Part shown: positions 62,442-64,000 of the stretch, piece by piece
How positions within the stretch are numbered: the stretch's first letter is position 1
How the letters are laid out: the number at the start of each line of letters is the position of its first letter
Notes under the pieces: generated by a model
Told to the model about the DNA's origin: nothing
Databases searched by the model: none
What the model saw: the letters and a program-made list of their open reading frames with translations, nothing else
From: Calditrichales bacterium MX18-03
Lineage (GTDB): Bacteria; Bacillota; Clostridia; Lutisporales; Lutisporaceae
Reading direction: 5' to 3'
NCBI GenBank assembly: GCA_021083345.1
Contig: JAJGRE010000001.1
Location: forward strand, 1,302,001-1,366,000
Length of the DNA stretch: 64,000 nucleotides
Translations under genes and position numbers: made by a program

Positions 62442-63401
62442 CTAGACAATATGACAAGCTACGAAATGGTCCGGTCCGACTTCCCTAAGCTCCGGCATCT
62501 GCTGGTGGCAGACATCCTTGGCATACCGGCAGCGGCCTTTAAAGCGGCAGCCTGCCGACGGATTGATGGGACTCGGTACATCCCCTTCAAGAAGGACTCT
62601 CTGCCTGCTTCTTTCGATATTGGGGTCCGGAATCGGGATTGCCGACAGCAGTGCCTGTGTATACGGGTGAAGGGGCTTGTCGTAAAGCTCTGTGCTGGAA
62701 GCCAGTTCTACCATTGTACCCAGGTACATGACGGCAACTCTGTCCGATATATGCTTAACCATACTAAGGTCATGAGCGATAAACAAGTAAGTCAGCTTCA
62801 TATCCCGCTGAAGCTCAATCAGCAAATTGACAACCTGCGCCTGGATGGAAACGTCAAGCGCCGAAATCGGTTCATCGCAGACGATAAACTTAGGCTCTAT
62901 AGCCAAGGCTCTTGCAATACCGATTCTCTGCCTTTGTCCGCCGCTGAATTCATGGGGGAAACGGCTGGCATGCTCTCTATTCAAGCCAACTGTCTCAAGA
63001 AGATTATAGATCCGCTCCATTCTTTCCTTGCCGCCCATTATCCTGTGAATGTCGATGCCCTCCCCGATGATGTCGCCAACTGTCATTCTGGGGTTCAGTG
63101 ATGCATATGGATCCTGGAATATCATCTGAGCGTGCCGGGTGAAGTCCTTGTGTTCTGCTCTTGACATCTTGTGTACATCTTTTCCTTCAAACAGCACCTC
63201 ACCGGCAGTGGCATCATATAACCGGATCATGGTTCTTCCGGTAGTAGACTTTCCACAGCCCGACTCTCCTACCAGACCCAGGGTCTCACCCTCGTAGATA
63301 TAGAAGTTTAGATCATCGACTGCTTTAAGTGTCAGTCCGGGGCCAACATTGAAGTATTTCTTCAGATTCTTGACCTCAATGACTTTTTTATTCTTATTCA
63401 T
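62442..63401 (-). CDS. oppF: Oligopeptide ABC transporter ATPase OppF
   Basis: The cytoplasmic ATPase has Walker [11 protein letters not shown]-loop [13 protein letters not shown], signature SGGQRQR, Walker [13 protein letters not shown] and the switch His (IAHDLSMV). The C-terminal oligopeptide-transporter domain has a Cys cluster ([14 protein letters not shown]) of the kind that binds an iron-sulfur cluster. The ATG at 63401 has GGAGGTGC inside the end of oppD; a GTG at 63413 falls on that site. It is one base after the oppD stop codon and co-translated. Confidence 0.95.
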   Translation of the reverse strand: MNKNKKVIEVKNLKKYFNVGPGLTLKAVDDLNFYIYEGETLGLVGESGCGKSTTGRTMIRLYDATAGEVLFEGKDVHKMSRAEHKDFTRHAQMIFQDPYASLNPRMTVGDIIGEGIDIHRIMGGKERMERIYNLLETVGLNREHASRFPHEFSGGQRQRIGIARALAIEPKFIVCDEPISALDVSIQAQVVNLLIELQRDMKLTYLFIAHDLSMVKHISDRVAVMYLGTMVELASSTELYDKPLHPYTQALLSAIPIPDPNIERSRQRVLLEGDVPSPINPSAGCRFKGRCRYAKDVCHQQMPELREVGPDHFVACHIV

Positions 63402-63402
63402 A

Positions 63403-64000
63403 CTATCTAGCACCTCCTATCCCAGCAGGCCGTTCTACCTTGGGCGCATCGGGATGTGTCAGCCAGCAGGCTGCATGATGACCATTCTCAACCTGTACAA
63501 AATCAGGTTGACTGTCTTTACAGATCGACATGCAGTACTCGCATCGGGCAGCAAAACCGCATCCTTTGGGAGGTGCAAACAGATCCGGCGGTGTGCCGTC
63601 AATGGGCATCAACTCTTCCTTCTGCTTTGCATCCAATCTCGGAACAGATTTCAGGAGACCCCATGTATAAGGATGTCTGGGATTGTAGAAAATATCATCC
63701 AGCGTACCGGACTCCACAATCTTGCCTGCATACATAACGATGATTCTCTGAGCCATATCCGCTACGACACCCAGGTCATGGGTAATCAGGATAATCGCCG
63801 TATTCAATTCTCTCTGAAGCTCTTTCATCAGATCGATAATTTGTGCCTGTATGGTCACGTCCAGAGCCGTTGTCGGTTCATCGGCTATCAGAAGCTTTGG
63901 GTTGCAGGCCAGAGCGATTGCGATCATTGCCCTCTGTCTCATTCCGCCTGAAAACTCGTGAGGATACTGCTTCAACCGTTTCTCTGCATTGGGTATGTTA
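63403..64000 (-). CDS. oppD: Oligopeptide ABC transporter ATPase OppD, C-terminal part (start outside window)
   Basis: The frame is open to the window end, so the Walker A half is missing. Visible are SGGMRQR, Walker [23 protein letters not shown] and the C-terminal oligopeptide-transporter domain with Cys pattern [14 protein letters not shown]. It pairs with OppF to power the peptide permease. The order oppD-oppF-oppC-oppA on the minus strand implies that oppB lies further upstream. Confidence 0.92.
   Translation of the reverse strand, partial: NIPNAEKRLKQYPHEFSGGMRQRAMIAIALACNPKLLIADEPTTALDVTIQAQIIDLMKELQRELNTAIILITHDLGVVADMAQRIIVMYAGKIVESGTLDDIFYNPRHPYTWGLLKSVPRLDAKQKEELMPIDGTPPDLFAPPKGCGFAARCEYCMSICKDSQPDFVQVENGHHAACWLTHPDAPKVERPAGIGGAR

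Overview
The window looks like part of a chromosome from an endospore-forming member of the Clostridia (Bacillota). The evidence is the block engB-lon-lonB-clpX-clpP-tig, the order gerM-rph-rdgB, a YhcN/YlaJ-type spore lipoprotein, a MASE3 sensor kinase, amidases with copper-amine-oxidase-like domains, purine-rich Shine-Dalgarno sites and many intrinsic terminators. There are no rRNA genes, CRISPR arrays, insertion sequences or phage genes.

Layout. 1-7.3 kb: end of an HD-GYP gene, a MocR-type regulator, a calcium-loop protein, a seven-repeat DUF5050 lipoprotein, CCA-adding enzyme and a GT2 glycosyltransferase. 7.4-22.6 kb: a hypothetical, a CPBP protease, then the proteostasis block (engB, lon, lonB, clpX, clpP, tig) with a tautomerase, a secreted coiled-coil protein and a chemoreceptor between its parts, then LD-carboxypeptidase and an RlmM/FtsJ-like methyltransferase. 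22.6-32.8 kb: DUF2500, an EamA transporter, a spore lipoprotein, a TGS/uridine-kinase protein, an AIM24 protein, the MASE3 histidine kinase, a HAD hydrolase, a CPBP-like membrane protein, tRNA-Lys and a metallo-beta-lactamase-fold hydrolase.

32.9-44.6 kb is the most unusual part. On the minus strand lie a SARP/AAA regulator, a BCCT betaine transporter, a chemoreceptor with a C-terminal OpuAC betaine-binding domain that should sit in the cytoplasm, and a translationally coupled trio: molybdenum-hydroxylase FAD subunit, molybdopterin subunit, and a histidine-ammonia-lyase homologue whose MIO-forming Ala-Ser-Gly is missing. A 19-bp box next to a -10 element recurs before the regulator, the transporter and the coupled trio. 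I read this as an uptake, sensing and breakdown system for a trimethylammonium imidazole such as ergothioneine or hercynine, started by a trimethylamine-eliminating (ergothionase-like) lyase.

44.7-50.6 kb: a zinc-ribbon membrane protein, an FAD oxidoreductase, nine tRNA genes (one Gly-Arg pair duplicated), a HesB/IscA-like selenoprotein read through an in-frame TGA with a SECIS-like hairpin and a CsoR-like operator, then rdgB, rph and gerM. 50.8-59.1 kb: a multidomain cell-wall amidase, an AIR-synthase-family protein, two unrecognised proteins, a 52-residue cysteine-rich protein missed by simple ORF calling, and a membrane-anchored protein. 59.3-64 kb: an oligopeptide ABC transporter (oppA, oppC, oppF, partial oppD); oppC has a TGA where a conserved Trp is expected. 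A structured 97-99 bp repeat occurs twice (about 21.4 and 54.8 kb).
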